Position numbers and translations under genes: made by a program | Shown: one piece after another, positions 42,625 to 52,197 of the stretch | How positions within the stretch are numbered: the stretch's first letter is position 1 | Layout: each line of letters begins with the position of its first letter | NCBI GenBank assembly: GCA_045545175.1 | Contig: JAZQAK010000024.1 | Coordinates: 90,032-154,031, forward strand | DNA length: 64,000 nt | Direction: 5' to 3' | Source: RGIG6165 sp045545175 | GTDB lineage: Bacteria; Bacillota; Clostridia; Oscillospirales; Feifaniaceae | The notes under the pieces: model-generated | Database searches by the model: none | Told to the model about the DNA's origin: nothing | Seen by the model: only the letters and a program-made list of their open reading frames with translations

Positions 42625-43701
42625 TTATATCTGCTCTAAAATCTTTGCTGTCATTTCTTTGCAGGAAAGCGGTGTAGCATCGGAAGTGCCGAGAATATCA
42701 GCCGTTCTCCAGCCTGCAGCAAGCACGTCGTCTACTGCTTTTTCGATGCATCTTGCCTCTTCTTCAAGGTCGAAGGAGTAGCGAAGCATCATAGCCGCTG
42801 AAAGAATAGTCGCAATCGGATTTGCCTTACCCGTACCTGCAATGTCGGGTGCCGAACCGTGAATAGGCTCGTACATACCGCACTTGGAATCACCAAGTGA
42901 TGCAGAAGGAAGAAGACCGATAGAACCCGTAATCTGTGAACTTTCGTCCGAGAGAATATCGCCGAACATATTTGACGTTACCACAACGTCAAACTGTGAC
43001 GGATTCTTGATAAGCTGCATAGCAGCATTGTCAACGAGCATATCAACACATTCAACCTCGGGGTAGTCCTTTGCAACCTTGTGCACAACCTCTCTCCAGA
43101 GACGTGAGCTTTCAAGAACGTTTGCCTTGTCTATGCTTGTGACCTTTTTTCTGTCACGCTTCATAGCGGTGTCAAACGCCGCTCTTGCAATTCTTTCAAC
43201 CTCGAACTCGCTGTATGCCTCGGTATCATATGCTTCGGGACCGAACTGACCGTCACGTCTGCCTCTTTCACCAAAGTAGATACCGCCCGTAAGTTCTCTT
43301 ATCATAACGATGTCAACGCCCTTTTCAACTATGTCGGCACGGAGCGGACATTCAGCAGAAAGTGCAGAATAAAGCTTTGCGGGACGGATATTTGTGTAAA
43401 GACCGAGTGCATGTCTTATACCGAGAAGTGCCTTTTCGGGACGAAGATGACCGGGAAGTGTATCCCACTTGGGACCGCCTACCGCACCGAGCAGAACGCT
43501 GTCGCTTGCCTTACAGCCTGCAACCGTTTCATCGGGCAGCGGAACGCCCGTTGCATCAATCGCGCAACCGCCCATAAGATATGCTTCGTAATTGAACTTG
43601 TGACCAAATTTTTCGCCAACCTTGTCGAGAACTTCACAAGCGCTCTCAACTATTTCAGGGCCGATACCGTCACCCTTAAGAAGTGCTATTTTATATTCCA
43701 T
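42625..43701 (-). CDS. leuB: 3-isopropylmalate dehydrogenase
   Basis: NAD-dependent oxidative decarboxylation of 3-isopropylmalate for leucine, and of 3-methylmalate in the citramalate route to isoleucine. 358 residues with ALLKGDGIGPEIVESACEVL, the RxxLGLYTNIRPAK substrate arginines, ELTGGIYFGERG and the C-terminal EPIHGSAPDIAGTGKANPIA signature. The start follows AGTAGGAGGATACC. It is the last gene of the ilv-leu operon, directly before the shared terminator. Confidence 0.97.
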   Translation of the reverse strand: MEYKIALLKGDGIGPEIVESACEVLDKVGEKFGHKFNYEAYLMGGCAIDATGVPLPDETVAGCKASDSVLLGAVGGPKWDTLPGHLRPEKALLGIRHALGLYTNIRPAKLYSALSAECPLRADIVEKGVDIVMIRELTGGIYFGERGRRDGQFGPEAYDTEAYSEFEVERIARAAFDTAMKRDRKKVTSIDKANVLESSRLWREVVHKVAKDYPEVECVDMLVDNAAMQLIKNPSQFDVVVTSNMFGDILSDESSQITGSIGLLPSASLGDSKCGMYEPIHGSAPDIAGTGKANPIATILSAAMMLRYSFDLEEEARCIEKAVDDVLAAGWRTADILGTSDATPLSCKEMTAKILEQI

Positions 43702-43710
43702 GGTATCCTC

Positions 43711-44205
43711 CTACTTTATAAGACCCGATTTGATGGATTCGATAAGACCGCCTGCGGTGATTATATTCTGGATAAATTCCGGGAAGGGCGACGTCTTGAA
43801 TTCTTCACCCGTCGTAAGATTTTTTATAACGCCTGCATCCATATCAACAGAAAGCTTGTCGCCTTCATTAATAGCATCTACCGCTTCGGGACATTCGATA
43901 ATCGGAAGACCGATGTTTATTGAGTTACGGTAGAAAATTCTCGCAAAACTCTTTGCAATAACGAGAGCAATTCCGCTTTCCTTGATTGCAATAGGTGCGT
44001 GCTCTCTTGAAGAACCGCAGCCGAAGTTAAAGCCTGCAACCATTATGTCACCCTGCTGTACTCTTGACGTAAACGTTGCATCAAGGTCTTCCATACAGTG
44101 TGAAGCAAGTTCTTTTTTGTCTATCGTATTGAGATATCTTGCCGGGATGATAACGTCTGTATCAACGTTGTCGGCGTATTTTATAACTTTTCCGTCAAAT
44201 TTCAT
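43711..44205 (-). CDS. leuD: 3-isopropylmalate dehydratase small subunit
   Basis: Swivel subunit of the LeuCD isomerase that interconverts 2- and 3-isopropylmalate; also handles citramalate. 164 residues, the short form found with the shorter LeuC type. Signatures: NVDTDVIIPARYLNT and VAGFNFGCGSSREHAP. The Shine-Dalgarno AAGGAGG is inside the last codons of leuC and the start is 2 nt after the leuC stop, so the two subunits are coupled for equal synthesis. Confidence 0.97.
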   Translation of the reverse strand: MKFDGKVIKYADNVDTDVIIPARYLNTIDKKELASHCMEDLDATFTSRVQQGDIMVAGFNFGCGSSREHAPIAIKESGIALVIAKSFARIFYRNSINIGLPIIECPEAVDAINEGDKLSVDMDAGVIKNLTTGEEFKTSPFPEFIQNIITAGGLIESIKSGLIK

Positions 44206-44206
44206 T

Positions 44207-45469
44207 TTACATTACCTCCTTAGGCTGTGATATCTTACCCGTTATAGCACTTGCCGCAGCAACTGCAGGGCTTGCAAGATAAACTTCGCTCTTGGGATGG
44301 CCCATTCTGCCTACGAAGTTACGGTTTGTCGTTGCAACTGCACGTTCACCCTCTGCAAGAATGCCCATATGACCGCCGAGACAGGGACCGCAGGTAGGTG
44401 TTGAAACTGTTGCGCCTGCTTCAATAAATATCTTGAGAAGGCCCATTTCCATAGCCTGCATATAAATCTTCTGTGTTGCGGGAATTACGATTGTACGAAC
44501 GCCCTTCTTGACCTTCTTGCCCTTTAATATCTCTGCGGCAATAACGAGGTCTTCAAGTCTGCCGTTCGTGCAGGAGCCGATAACAACCTGGTCAATAGCA
44601 ACGTCCCCGATTTCATCAAACGTGCGTGTGTTTTCCGGAAGGTGCGGGAAAGCAACCGTAGGCTTGATTTCTGAAAGGTCGATTTCGTAAACAGCATCGT
44701 ATTCGGCATCATCGTCAGCCTTGTAAACGACGGGGTCTTTTCCGCCTGCTTCTCTGATAAATTCGAGCGTCTTTTCGTCAACTTCGAAAATACCGTTCTT
44801 TCCGCCTGCTTCGATAGCCATATTTGCCATACACAGTCTGTCACTTACGGAAAGCGTTGAAACGCCTTCGCCCGTAAATTCCATTGATTTGTAAAGTGCA
44901 CCGTCAACACCAATCATACCGATGATGTGAAGAATAACGTCCTTACCGTAAACGTACTGTGAAAGTTTGCCTTTGAGCACGAACTTTATTGCTGAAGGCA
45001 CTTTAAACCACGCCTTACCCGTTGCCATACCGCAAGCCATATCCGTTGAGCCTACGCCCGTTGAAAATGCGCCGAGTGCGCCGTATGTACAAGTATGTGA
45101 ATCTGCACCGATAACGATGTCACCGCTTACCACAAGACCTTTTTCGGGGAGCAGAGCGTGTTCTACGCCCATTTCGCCTACGTCATAATAATTCGTGATG
45201 TCCATTTCACCTGCAAAAGTACGGCACATCTTGCACTGCTCAGCAGCCTTGATGTCCTTATTGGGTGCAAAATGGTCCATTACCATTGAAACTTTTTCTT
45301 TGTTGAATACCTTGTCAAGATCAAGCTTTTTGAACTCTCTGATAGCAACGGGGGTGGTAACGTCATTACCGAGTACCATATCCACGTCTGCAAGTATAAG
45401 CTGACCTGCCTTCACGCTGTCAAGACCTGCGTGAGCCGCAAGTATCTTCTGGGTCATTGTCATTCCCAT
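44207..45469 (-). CDS. leuC: 3-isopropylmalate dehydratase large subunit
   Basis: Aconitase-family 4Fe-4S subunit, 420 residues (the short HacA/LeuC2 class common in Clostridia and Archaea). DSHTCTYGALGAFSTGVGST, VIGSCTNGRLEDL and PTCGPCLGGHMG supply the substrate site and the three cluster cysteines. With LeuD it isomerises isopropylmalate and, given the neighbouring cimA, probably citramalate to 3-methylmalate. The start follows AAAGGAGAACTGATAT. It is 3 nt downstream of cimA. Confidence 0.97.
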   Translation of the reverse strand: MGMTMTQKILAAHAGLDSVKAGQLILADVDMVLGNDVTTPVAIREFKKLDLDKVFNKEKVSMVMDHFAPNKDIKAAEQCKMCRTFAGEMDITNYYDVGEMGVEHALLPEKGLVVSGDIVIGADSHTCTYGALGAFSTGVGSTDMACGMATGKAWFKVPSAIKFVLKGKLSQYVYGKDVILHIIGMIGVDGALYKSMEFTGEGVSTLSVSDRLCMANMAIEAGGKNGIFEVDEKTLEFIREAGGKDPVVYKADDDAEYDAVYEIDLSEIKPTVAFPHLPENTRTFDEIGDVAIDQVVIGSCTNGRLEDLVIAAEILKGKKVKKGVRTIVIPATQKIYMQAMEMGLLKIFIEAGATVSTPTCGPCLGGHMGILAEGERAVATTNRNFVGRMGHPKSEVYLASPAVAAASAITGKISQPKEVM

Positions 45470-45472
45470 ATA

Positions 45473-47038
45473 TCAGTTCTCCTTTATTGATAATTCATAT
45501 TCAAACGAGTCCACCAACGCTTTAAAGCTGGCTTCAATAATGTTGCAGGACACGCCTACGGTAGTAAAGCGTCTGTCTTCACTTACCGATTCAACGAGTA
45601 CGCGGACACGGCTGTCCGTAGTCGTACCGCTGCTTATAACCCTAACCTTGTAGTCCTCAAGCGTTACGTTTTCTATACACGGATAGAATACGGATATCGC
45701 CTTTCTGAACGCCGAGTCAAGCGCATCGACGGGACCGTTGTTACTGCATGCACAGGTAAGTTCAGTCTTACCGTCAACCTCAACCTTAACGATTGCATAC
45801 GTCTGCTCCTTGCCGTCAAGTGCGGGATAACCGTCCTCAACCTTGTACATAAGCACGTTAAAATGAGGTGTGAGCAGACCAAGCTGTTTTTTTACGAATA
45901 ATTCAAACGATGCGTCCGCCGCCTCGTACTGATAACCGTAGTGTTCAGCCTCTTTAAGTGCCGCCGTTATATCCGCAATTTCGGGTGACTGCTTTGTCAG
46001 GTGGGGTGCAAACTTCTGAATTCTCGGAAGCACCGTTCCCCTGCCTGCAACCTCACTCATCAAAAACTTTCTCTCGTTGCCGACCTGTTCGGGCTCGATA
46101 TGCTCAAACGATTCACGGCATTTCTGCACACCGTCAATATGCATACCGCCCTTGTGTGCAAACGCACTCTTTCCTATGTAGGGGTGGTTGTTTCTTATGC
46201 GGACGTTGGATATTTCTGCAATCTTGATGCCCGTACTGGTAAGTGAAGTCAAATCAACACCGCAGTCGTAGCCCATTTTAAGAGAAAGGTCGGCAATAAC
46301 CGTTGATAAATCGGCATTTCCGCATCTTTCACCAAAACCGATAAACGTGCCCTGAACGTGACACGCACCGTTTACCACCGCAGTAAGCGAACTTGCTACC
46401 GCACAGCCCGTATCGTCGTGACAGTGAATGCCCACTCGTACCGACGGGAACATTTCACACACTTTTGCGGTTATTTCACCAATTTCATGGGGCATCGTGC
46501 CTCCGTTTGTATCGCAAAGGCAAAGCACCTGTGCACCGCCGTCAACCGCCGCCGCAAGAACGCTCAGCGCATATTCACGGTTTTTCTTATAGCCGTCAAA
46601 GAAATGCTCCGCATCAAAGATAACCTCTTTACCCTTTGATGCAAGATAAGACATTGTGTTTTTCACAAGTCTTAAATTCTCTTCAAGCGGAATTTTAAGT
46701 ATCTTTTCAACGTGCAAATCCCACGATTTACCGAAAATTGCAACAGCAGGTGTATCTGCACTTAAAATATCGCAGATATTTTTGTCTTCACCCACCGCAT
46801 CCGCATTTCGTGCGGTTGAACCGAAAGCCACAAGCTTTGAATTCTTAGGCTTATACGTTTTAAGCACGTTGAAAAACTCAACATCCTTGGGGTTTGAACC
46901 GGGGTTGCCTGCTTCAATATAGGCAACACCGAATTCATCGAGCAGTTTAACTATACTCATTTTATCCTGGACGGAGAAGGAGATTCCCTCCCCCTGTGTT
47001 CCGTCACGCAGGGTAGAATCAAATATTTCTGTTCTCAT
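45473..47038 (-). CDS. cimA: (R)-citramalate synthase
   Basis: Condenses pyruvate and acetyl-CoA to citramalate, starting isoleucine synthesis without threonine deaminase. 521 residues. The opening FDSTLRDGTQGEGISFSVQD and YIEAGNPGSNPKDVEFF are diagnostic of the CimA family; isopropylmalate synthases read differently there. The catalytic HCHDDTGCAVASS and NVRIRNNHPYIGKSAFAHKGGMH follow, and the last 130 residues form the LeuA-type allosteric domain where isoleucine would bind. It sits between ilvD and leuC, in the place where leuA is common, and no leuA is in the window. Confidence 0.95.
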   Translation of the reverse strand: MRTEIFDSTLRDGTQGEGISFSVQDKMSIVKLLDEFGVAYIEAGNPGSNPKDVEFFNVLKTYKPKNSKLVAFGSTARNADAVGEDKNICDILSADTPAVAIFGKSWDLHVEKILKIPLEENLRLVKNTMSYLASKGKEVIFDAEHFFDGYKKNREYALSVLAAAVDGGAQVLCLCDTNGGTMPHEIGEITAKVCEMFPSVRVGIHCHDDTGCAVASSLTAVVNGACHVQGTFIGFGERCGNADLSTVIADLSLKMGYDCGVDLTSLTSTGIKIAEISNVRIRNNHPYIGKSAFAHKGGMHIDGVQKCRESFEHIEPEQVGNERKFLMSEVAGRGTVLPRIQKFAPHLTKQSPEIADITAALKEAEHYGYQYEAADASFELFVKKQLGLLTPHFNVLMYKVEDGYPALDGKEQTYAIVKVEVDGKTELTCACSNNGPVDALDSAFRKAISVFYPCIENVTLEDYKVRVISSGTTTDSRVRVLVESVSEDRRFTTVGVSCNIIEASFKALVDSFEYELSIKEN

Positions 47039-47051
47039 TTAAACTCCAAAA

Positions 47052-48707
47052 TCATTCTATTACTGCACCCTTATCCGCAGAGGATACCATCTTCGAATAT
47101 CTCTTAAGGTATCCCTTTACGCCTTCACGGACAAAGGGTTTCATTTCAGTTTTTCTCTTTTCCATTTCCTCAGCGGAAACTTCAAGTTCAATGCTGTACT
47201 CGGGGATATTTATTGAAATTATATCGCCCTCTTTTACGTATGCTATTGGACCGCCCGATACAGCCTCGGGTGAAACGTGGCCGATTGACGCACCTCTCGT
47301 CGCACCGGAAAATCTTCCGTCTGTAATGAGTGCAACGTCTTTATCAAGACCCATACCGCAGATTGCCGACGTGGGTGAGAGCATCTCTCTCATACCGGGA
47401 CCGCCTGCAGGACCTTCGTTTCTGATGACGACAACGTCACCTTTTTTGATTTTTGCATTGTAAATTGCTTCGATTGCTTCTTCTTCGCTGTTAAAGACCC
47501 TTGCAGGACCCTTGTGAACGAGCATTTCTTTTGCAACTGCACTTCTCTTTACAACGGCACCGTTTGGTGCAAGTGAGCCGAACAGCACTGCAAGACCGCC
47601 CGTTTTTGTATAAGGATTATCAATAGGTCTTATAACCTCGTGATATCTGGGTGCACAGCCTTTTATGTTTTCGCCTACGGTTTTGCCCGTAACCGTCATA
47701 AGTGACGTATCAAGCATATCCTGTATCTCATTCATAACCGCATAGACACCGCCCTCCTCGTGCAAATCCTGCACGTGATGATGGCCTGCGGGGGCGAGGT
47801 GGCATAAATTGGGCGTTCTTTCGCTTATTTCGTTTACCTGCTTCATATCAAGCGTAACGCCTGCTTCGTGGGCAATGGCTGTAAGATGCAACAGCGAGTT
47901 GCTTGAACAGCCGAGTGCCATATCAACCGTAAGTGCATTTTCAAAGGTCTTTTCGGTGAGAATGTCAAGCGGTTTCAAATCTTCTTTTACAAGTTCAACC
48001 GCACGCATACCGGCCGTCTTTGCAAGGCGGATTCTTTCTGCATATACAGCAGGAATAGTGCCGTTGCCTTTAAGTGCCATACCGAGCACTTCGCAAAGAC
48101 AGTTCATCGAATTTGCCGTAAACATACCCGAGCATGAACCGCATCCGGGGCAGGCATTGTCTTCAACAAATGCAAGCCCTTCATCGTCTATCATATTGTT
48201 TTTGTATGCGCCTACCGCCTCAAACACGCTGTTTAAGTCGAGTGCGCCGTGTTCCTTGGTGCATTTTGAAAGCATAGGGCCGCCCGACACGAAAATTGAC
48301 GGGATATTAAGCCTTGCTGCCGCCATAAGCATACCGGGCACAATTTTGTCGCAGTTGGGTATGAATACAAGACCGTCAAAACAGTGTGCCTTTGCCATAC
48401 ATTCAACACTGTCGGCAATAAGTTCTCTCGTAACGAGAGAATACTTCATTCCCTCGTGTCCCATTGCAAGACCGTCGCACACACCTATGACGTTGAATTC
48501 CATAGGTGTGCCGCCTGCCATAAGTACGCCGTCCTTTGCGGCACGGGCAATATTCTGAAGGTGTATATGACCGGGAATAACCTCGTTAAATGAGTTTACA
48601 ATGCCGATAACCGGTCTTTTCATCTGCTCATTGGTATATCCCATAGCCTTGAGCAGAGATCTCTGCGGTGCCCTTTCGGCACCTTTTTTGATATTATCGC
48701 TTCTCAT
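47052..48707 (-). CDS. ilvD: Dihydroxy-acid dehydratase
   Basis: Fe-S dehydratase for the third common step of valine and isoleucine synthesis. 551 residues. Cluster motifs: FIPNCDKIVPGMLMAAARLN, CPGCGSCSGMFTANSMNCL and TDGRFSGATRGASIGHVSPEA. The start follows ACGGGAGAAAACA. It is 13 nt from ilvC upstream and 13 nt from cimA downstream, within the single operon. Confidence 0.97.
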   Translation of the reverse strand: MRSDNIKKGAERAPQRSLLKAMGYTNEQMKRPVIGIVNSFNEVIPGHIHLQNIARAAKDGVLMAGGTPMEFNVIGVCDGLAMGHEGMKYSLVTRELIADSVECMAKAHCFDGLVFIPNCDKIVPGMLMAAARLNIPSIFVSGGPMLSKCTKEHGALDLNSVFEAVGAYKNNMIDDEGLAFVEDNACPGCGSCSGMFTANSMNCLCEVLGMALKGNGTIPAVYAERIRLAKTAGMRAVELVKEDLKPLDILTEKTFENALTVDMALGCSSNSLLHLTAIAHEAGVTLDMKQVNEISERTPNLCHLAPAGHHHVQDLHEEGGVYAVMNEIQDMLDTSLMTVTGKTVGENIKGCAPRYHEVIRPIDNPYTKTGGLAVLFGSLAPNGAVVKRSAVAKEMLVHKGPARVFNSEEEAIEAIYNAKIKKGDVVVIRNEGPAGGPGMREMLSPTSAICGMGLDKDVALITDGRFSGATRGASIGHVSPEAVSGGPIAYVKEGDIISINIPEYSIELEVSAEEMEKRKTEMKPFVREGVKGYLKRYSKMVSSADKGAVIE

Positions 48708-48720
48708 TGTTTTCTCCCGT

Positions 48721-49731
48721 TTAGTTGTTGAGGAGTTCTTCTCTCGTACCCCAGTTCATCTTGTTACGGAGGTCTGCGCCAACCTTTTCAAGCTCGATTT
48801 CTGACTGAATCTTCTTAGTAGCGTTGAAGAAAGGTCTGTTAGCCTGGTTTTCAAGGATCCAGTTGCGTGCAAACGTACCGTCCTGAATTTCAGAAAGAAC
48901 CTTCTTCATTTCCTTCTTCGTTTCTTCCGTTATGATGCGGGGACCTGTTACGTAGTCACCGTATTCAGCCGTGTCAGAGATAGAGTATCTCATACCTGCG
49001 AAGCCCTTTTCGAATATAAGGTCTACGATGAGCTTCATTTCGTGGATACATTCAAAATATGCGTTTTCGGGCTTGTAGCCTGCTTCTACGAGTGTTTCAA
49101 AGCCTGCCTTCATCAGCGCAGTAACGCCGCCGCAGAGGACAGCCTGTTCACCGAAGAGGTCAGTTTCGGTTTCTTCACGGAAAGTAGTATCAAGGATACC
49201 TGCACGTGCACCGCCGATGCCCTGAGCATATGAAAGTGCGATTTCGTGTGCATTGCCCGTTGCATTCTGTTCAACTGCTACGAGGCAGGGTACGCCCTGA
49301 CCCTTCTGGTACTGGCTGCGAACCGTGTGACCGGGGCCCTTGGGTGCAATCATGATAACGTTTACCGTTGAGGGAGGAACAATCTGCTTGAAATGGATGT
49401 TAAAGCCGTGTGCAAAAGCAAGTGTCATACCGTCTCTGAGGTTGGGAGCAATCTCGCTCTTGTAAATAGCAGCCTGCTTTTCATCGTTAACGAGAATCAT
49501 AACAAGATCAGCCTTCTTAACTGCATCGCCCGTGTTGTATACTTCAAAACCGTCAGCCTTTGCCTTAACTGCTGACTTTGAGCCTTCGTAAAGACCGATA
49601 ACAACGTTTACACCGCTGTCACGGAGATTCTTTGCGTGAGCGTGTCCCTGACTGCCGTAGCCTACAACCGCTACCGTCATACCTTTTACTAATGCGATGT
49701 CGCAATCCTTTTCATAATACATCTGTGCCAT
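48721..49731 (-). CDS. ilvC: Ketol-acid reductoisomerase
   Basis: NADPH-dependent alkyl migration and reduction of acetolactate or acetohydroxybutyrate. 336 residues, class I. VAVVGYGSQGHAHAKNLRDSG is the Rossmann motif; the Mg-binding acids lie in FREETETDLFGEQAVLCGG and ECIHEMKLIVDLI. The start follows AAAGGAGAAATTCAAA. Codon use is biased towards that of strongly expressed genes. Confidence 0.98.
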   Translation of the reverse strand: MAQMYYEKDCDIALVKGMTVAVVGYGSQGHAHAKNLRDSGVNVVIGLYEGSKSAVKAKADGFEVYNTGDAVKKADLVMILVNDEKQAAIYKSEIAPNLRDGMTLAFAHGFNIHFKQIVPPSTVNVIMIAPKGPGHTVRSQYQKGQGVPCLVAVEQNATGNAHEIALSYAQGIGGARAGILDTTFREETETDLFGEQAVLCGGVTALMKAGFETLVEAGYKPENAYFECIHEMKLIVDLIFEKGFAGMRYSISDTAEYGDYVTGPRIITEETKKEMKKVLSEIQDGTFARNWILENQANRPFFNATKKIQSEIELEKVGADLRNKMNWGTREELLNN

Positions 49732-49751
49732 TTTGAATTTCTCCTTTATAA

Positions 49752-50252
49752 TTATAAATTTTCTTTAAGTGTTTTCGTGCCTCTCGACATTGAAATAAGA
49801 CCTGTTCTGCAGATTTCAAGTATGCCGTAAGGCTCCATAAGTTTAACGAAAGCGTCTATTTTACCCGTTTCACCCGTGACTTCAATGCTCACCGATTCGG
49901 GAGAATAGTCGATTATCTTGTTTCTGAATATCTGTGCCGCATCGATAACGTCCTGTCTGGACTCTCTGTTTGCCGCAACCTTGATTATGGCAAGTTCCCT
50001 CGAAACCGATTCTTCGGGATCCATTTCCAGAAGTTCACGAACGTCGTAAAGCTTCTGAAGCTGTTTTACCATCTGATCTCTTGCATAATCCTCACCCGTC
50101 ATTGTGACAGTTATTCTCGACAATTCGGGATTTTCCGTTTCACCAACTGCAAGTGAGTCGATATTAAACCCTCTTCTTGCAAACATAGAGGATATTCTTG
50201 TAAGTACGCCTGCTTCGTTGTTAACGAGCAATCCAATAATAAACTTTTTCAT
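49752..50252 (-). CDS. ilvN: Acetolactate synthase small (regulatory) subunit
   Basis: Regulatory subunit of acetohydroxyacid synthase; binds valine through an N-terminal ACT domain and activates IlvB. 166 residues, the IlvH/IlvN-long type. LLVNNEAGVLTRISSMFARRGFNI is the ACT effector segment, and the C-terminal half (ELAIIKVAANRESRQDVID) is the ALS_ss_C domain. The start follows AAGGAGGATAACA, 11 nt after ilvB. Confidence 0.96.
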   Translation of the reverse strand: MKKFIIGLLVNNEAGVLTRISSMFARRGFNIDSLAVGETENPELSRITVTMTGEDYARDQMVKQLQKLYDVRELLEMDPEESVSRELAIIKVAANRESRQDVIDAAQIFRNKIIDYSPESVSIEVTGETGKIDAFVKLMEPYGILEICRTGLISMSRGTKTLKENL

Positions 50253-50263
50253 TGTTATCCTCC

Positions 50264-51925
50264 TTATTTAATAATCAAATCTTCAACCGAACGGCCTGCG
50301 GGAATCATAGGAAGCACACGCTCGTCCATATCTATTGCGCAGTCGATAAGAACGGGCCCTTCTGCTGCAAACGCCTTGTCAAGACTTGCTTTAAGTTCGT
50401 CCATATTCGTTACGGCATAACCCTCTGCACCGAACGCCTTAGCAAGTTCTGAAAATTGTGTTTTTCTCTCAAGCGTAGTTTCGGAATATCTCGCACCGTA
50501 GAACAGCGTCTGCCACTGTCTTACCATACCGAGAACGCCGTTATTCATAACGACAACCACAAGCGGAAGCTTCTGTGAAACGGCTGTCGCCATTTCGTTC
50601 AAGTTCATACCGAAACTGCCGTCACCCGTAAAGAGAACCGTTCTCTTTCCGGTTGCCACGCATGCACCGATTGCGGCACCCATACCAAAGCCCATAGTGC
50701 CGAGACCGCCGCTGCTTGCAAACGTTCTGGGATTTTTGAAATCATATCTCTGTGCTACCCACATCTGATGCTGACCGACGTCGGTTGCAATCGGCGTATC
50801 TGCATCACATCTTGCGCAAACCTCGTCAATAAGCTGATGCGGACCGATTGCACCGAGAGGTGCGACCTCGTTTTCCTTTGCATACTTTTTATATGCCTCA
50901 AGCTTTTCAAGCCATGCGGTATGCTTACTGCTTTCAACCAGTTTTACAAGTCTTGCCGTTGCATCTTTTACGTCACCGGTGATGCCAACGTTGGCATTTA
51001 TGTTTTTATTTATTTCGGATGCATCCACTTCGATGTGGATTATCTTCTTATTCTGTGCATACTTGGTCTTGTCACCCGTCGCCCTGTCAGAGAAGCGAAC
51101 ACCGAGTGCAATTATGAGGTCGCTTTCAGCCATTGCCATAGATGATGCATAATGACCGTGCATTCCGACCATACCAAGTGAATACTCAAACGACGACGGC
51201 ACCGCCGTAAGTCCCATCATTGAGAAGCCGACGGGGGCGTCGATTTTCTTTGCAAGTTCCATAATTTCCTTGCCTGCATCACTCGTTACCGCACCGCCGC
51301 CGCAGTAGATAAACGGCCTTTCACTCTCAGCGATAAGTTCAGCAGCCTTAGCAAGAAGGTTTTCATCAGCCTTTACTATCGCATCCTTCTCAACGAGAGA
51401 CATCTTTTCATATTCAGTTTCTGCAACCTGCACGTCTTTCGGAATATCGATAAGCACGGGGCCGGGTCTTCCCGACTTTGCGATTCTGAAAGCTTCTCTT
51501 ATCGTATCGGCAAGTTTGGTTACGTCCTTTACGATATAGTTGTGCTTTGTAATGGAATAGGTAATTCCCACAATATCAACTTCCTGGAAACTGTCCCTTC
51601 CTATAAGATTATTGGGCACGTTACCCGTGATTGCCACCATAGGCACGGAGTCGAGGTAAGCATTTGCTATACCAGTAACGAGATTCGTTGCTCCGGGGCC
51701 CGACGTTGCCATACATACGCCGACCTTACCCGTAACTCTCGCATAACCGTCTGCAGCATGTGAGGCACCCTGCTCGTGAGCAGTAATGACGTGCTTTATT
51801 CTGTCTGCATTCTTATACAGTTCATCATATAGGTTGAGCACCTGACCCCCGGGATAGCCGAATACAACCTCGGCACCCTGCTCGATAAGTGTCTCAACAA
51901 CAATCTGTGCTCCTGTCATTTTCAT
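50264..51925 (-). CDS. ilvB: Acetolactate synthase large (catalytic) subunit
   Basis: ThDP/FAD enzyme that makes 2-acetolactate from two pyruvates, or acetohydroxybutyrate from pyruvate and 2-oxobutyrate. 553 residues. EVVFGYPGGQVLNLYDEL and HEQGASHAADGYAR include the catalytic glutamate; ATSGPGATNLVTGIANAYLD follows; the ThDP motif is GDGSFGMNLNEMATA with NNGVLG. The start is ATG 51925 after AAAGGATATACACAT. The 460-nt leader holds a leader peptide, an attenuator and an inverted-repeat element. Confidence 0.97.
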   Translation of the reverse strand: MKMTGAQIVVETLIEQGAEVVFGYPGGQVLNLYDELYKNADRIKHVITAHEQGASHAADGYARVTGKVGVCMATSGPGATNLVTGIANAYLDSVPMVAITGNVPNNLIGRDSFQEVDIVGITYSITKHNYIVKDVTKLADTIREAFRIAKSGRPGPVLIDIPKDVQVAETEYEKMSLVEKDAIVKADENLLAKAAELIAESERPFIYCGGGAVTSDAGKEIMELAKKIDAPVGFSMMGLTAVPSSFEYSLGMVGMHGHYASSMAMAESDLIIALGVRFSDRATGDKTKYAQNKKIIHIEVDASEINKNINANVGITGDVKDATARLVKLVESSKHTAWLEKLEAYKKYAKENEVAPLGAIGPHQLIDEVCARCDADTPIATDVGQHQMWVAQRYDFKNPRTFASSGGLGTMGFGMGAAIGACVATGKRTVLFTGDGSFGMNLNEMATAVSQKLPLVVVVMNNGVLGMVRQWQTLFYGARYSETTLERKTQFSELAKAFGAEGYAVTNMDELKASLDKAFAAEGPVLIDCAIDMDERVLPMIPAGRSVEDLIIK

Positions 51926-51960
51926 ATGTGTATATCCTTTCTTCAGGCAAAACACTTGCG

Positions 51961-52192
51961 GGTAAAACCAACAAATCTGAAATCGATTAAGTTTTATCTT
52001 GTGTTCTCCCTGTGTTAATAACTGTGTTTTTCGTAATACACAACCCCAAATTCCTTTAATCTGAAACAGATAAAATTATGAGCAGTTTTCGGTGCGAAGG
52101 ATGCAGGAAGGCTTTGTGCCTTTCAAAGACGACAAGCCGATAAATGCCGTAATTTTGCTGTTTCAGACGATTTCAGATTTGGCGGTTTTACC
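51961..52192. repeat. Inverted-repeat element in the ilvB leader (possible MITE)
   Basis: Plus-strand 51961-51985 and the reverse complement of 52168-52192 match at 23 of 25 positions, beginning GGTAAAACC and ending AAATCTGAAATCG. Next to the right arm, 52150-52167 is the reverse complement of 52060-52078 with one 1-nt gap and one mismatch. So a 43-nt right arm is complementary to a left arm that is split by 74 nt (51986-52059). The central part (52079-52149) has its own small stem (GGCTT/AAGCC). No ORF; no target-site duplication seen. It lies between the attenuator terminator and the ilvB ribosome binding site. Confidence 0.75.
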
Positions 52193-52197
52193 TATAT

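Noticed and set aside
42429..42677. 82-codon plus-strand frame rich in Arg/Thr repeats
   Set aside because: It reads the Asn/Gln/Lys peptide gene in another frame and runs into leuB; the frame starting at 42461 has the true ribosome binding site.
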